NCBI GenBank assembly: GCA_944390455.1 | Contig: CALXPU010000015.1 | Coordinates: 1-33,442 of the forward strand | From: an uncultured Alphaproteobacteria bacterium | GTDB taxonomy: Bacteria; Pseudomonadota; Alphaproteobacteria; RF32; CAG-239 | Direction: 5' to 3' | DNA length: 33,442 nucleotides | The notes under the pieces: generated by a model | What the model saw: the letters and a program-made list of their open reading frames with translations, nothing else | Database searches by the model: none | What the model was told of the DNA's origin: nothing | Part shown: in pieces, positions 33,390-33,442 of the stretch | Layout of the letters: each line of letters starts with the position of its first letter | Numbering within the stretch: position 1 is the stretch's first letter | Program-made: the position numbers and the translations under genes

Positions 33390-33442
33390 TTATTCAATAA
33401 TCTTTGTTACAACACCGGCACCTACTGTGTGACCACCTTCAC
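33390..33442 (-). CDS. tuf: Elongation factor Tu, C-terminal end (right edge)
   Basis: The last 16 codons, reading EGGHTVGAGVVTKIIE, then TAA at 33390-33392. This is the highly conserved EF-Tu C-terminus (beta-barrel domain III). EF-Tu is the GTPase that delivers aminoacyl-tRNA to the ribosome. The rest of the gene lies beyond the window, so copy number and neighbours cannot be judged. Confidence 0.93.
   Translation of the reverse strand, partial: EGGHTVGAGVVTKIIE

Overview
The window is AT-rich bacterial chromosome, most likely from an alphaproteobacterium. Its core genes (SmpB, Lon, UvrB, HisS, Alr, MurF, NrdR, NusB, Def, EF-Tu) are ordinary proteobacterial forms. The nrdR-nusB pairing recalls the alphaproteobacterial nrdR-rib-nusB cluster. 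Low GC, many lineage-specific hypothetical proteins, repeat proteins and short intergenic gaps fit an uncultured, possibly host- or gut-associated lineage. That placement is inference, because no rRNA gene is present. There is no insertion sequence, integrase, phage module or CRISPR array.

Layout. 1-6.5 kb: an edge fragment, an unknown 269-residue protein, then smpB, lon and uvrB, all on the minus strand, each with its own promoter or terminator: translation rescue, proteolysis and excision repair. 6.6-11.5 kb: unknown envelope or membrane proteins (two short membrane proteins, an exported MORN-like protein, an exported DUF4139 protein and its probable operon partner) around a tRNA-Ser(UGA). 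11.6-22 kb is the accessory part: a 1231-residue protein with no recognised family, a TPR-methyltransferase fusion, tRNA-Leu(CAA), a small helical protein, an STT3-related polytopic membrane protein, and an exported ankyrin-repeat protein. 22-30.5 kb is housekeeping: an S33 peptidase-like hydrolase divergent from hisS, tcdA-tatD divergent from alr, a 92-residue charged protein, murF divergent from the nrdR-nusB-def operon. 30.5-32.7 kb: a 709-residue solenoid protein of twelve 41-residue units. 32.7-33.4 kb: a pyrimidine-rich, gene-poor stretch with a 102-bp tandem duplication, then the 3' end of tuf.

How the parts connect. The housekeeping genes cover protein quality control, tRNA charging and modification, peptidoglycan precursors (D-alanine from Alr; D-Ala-D-Ala addition by MurF), ribonucleotide reductase control and N-terminal deformylation. 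The most unusual signals are in the accessory genes. The 1231-residue, 188-residue and 709-residue proteins are scattered and on different strands, yet have near-superimposable promoters: a 17-bp spacer ending in a T-tract and ATGG or ATGA directly before the -10 box. A weaker fourth case precedes the 291-residue membrane protein. The 92-residue protein carries a short motif matching the 41-residue solenoid unit. Together these hint at a co-regulated, lineage-specific set of large and repeat proteins of unknown role.
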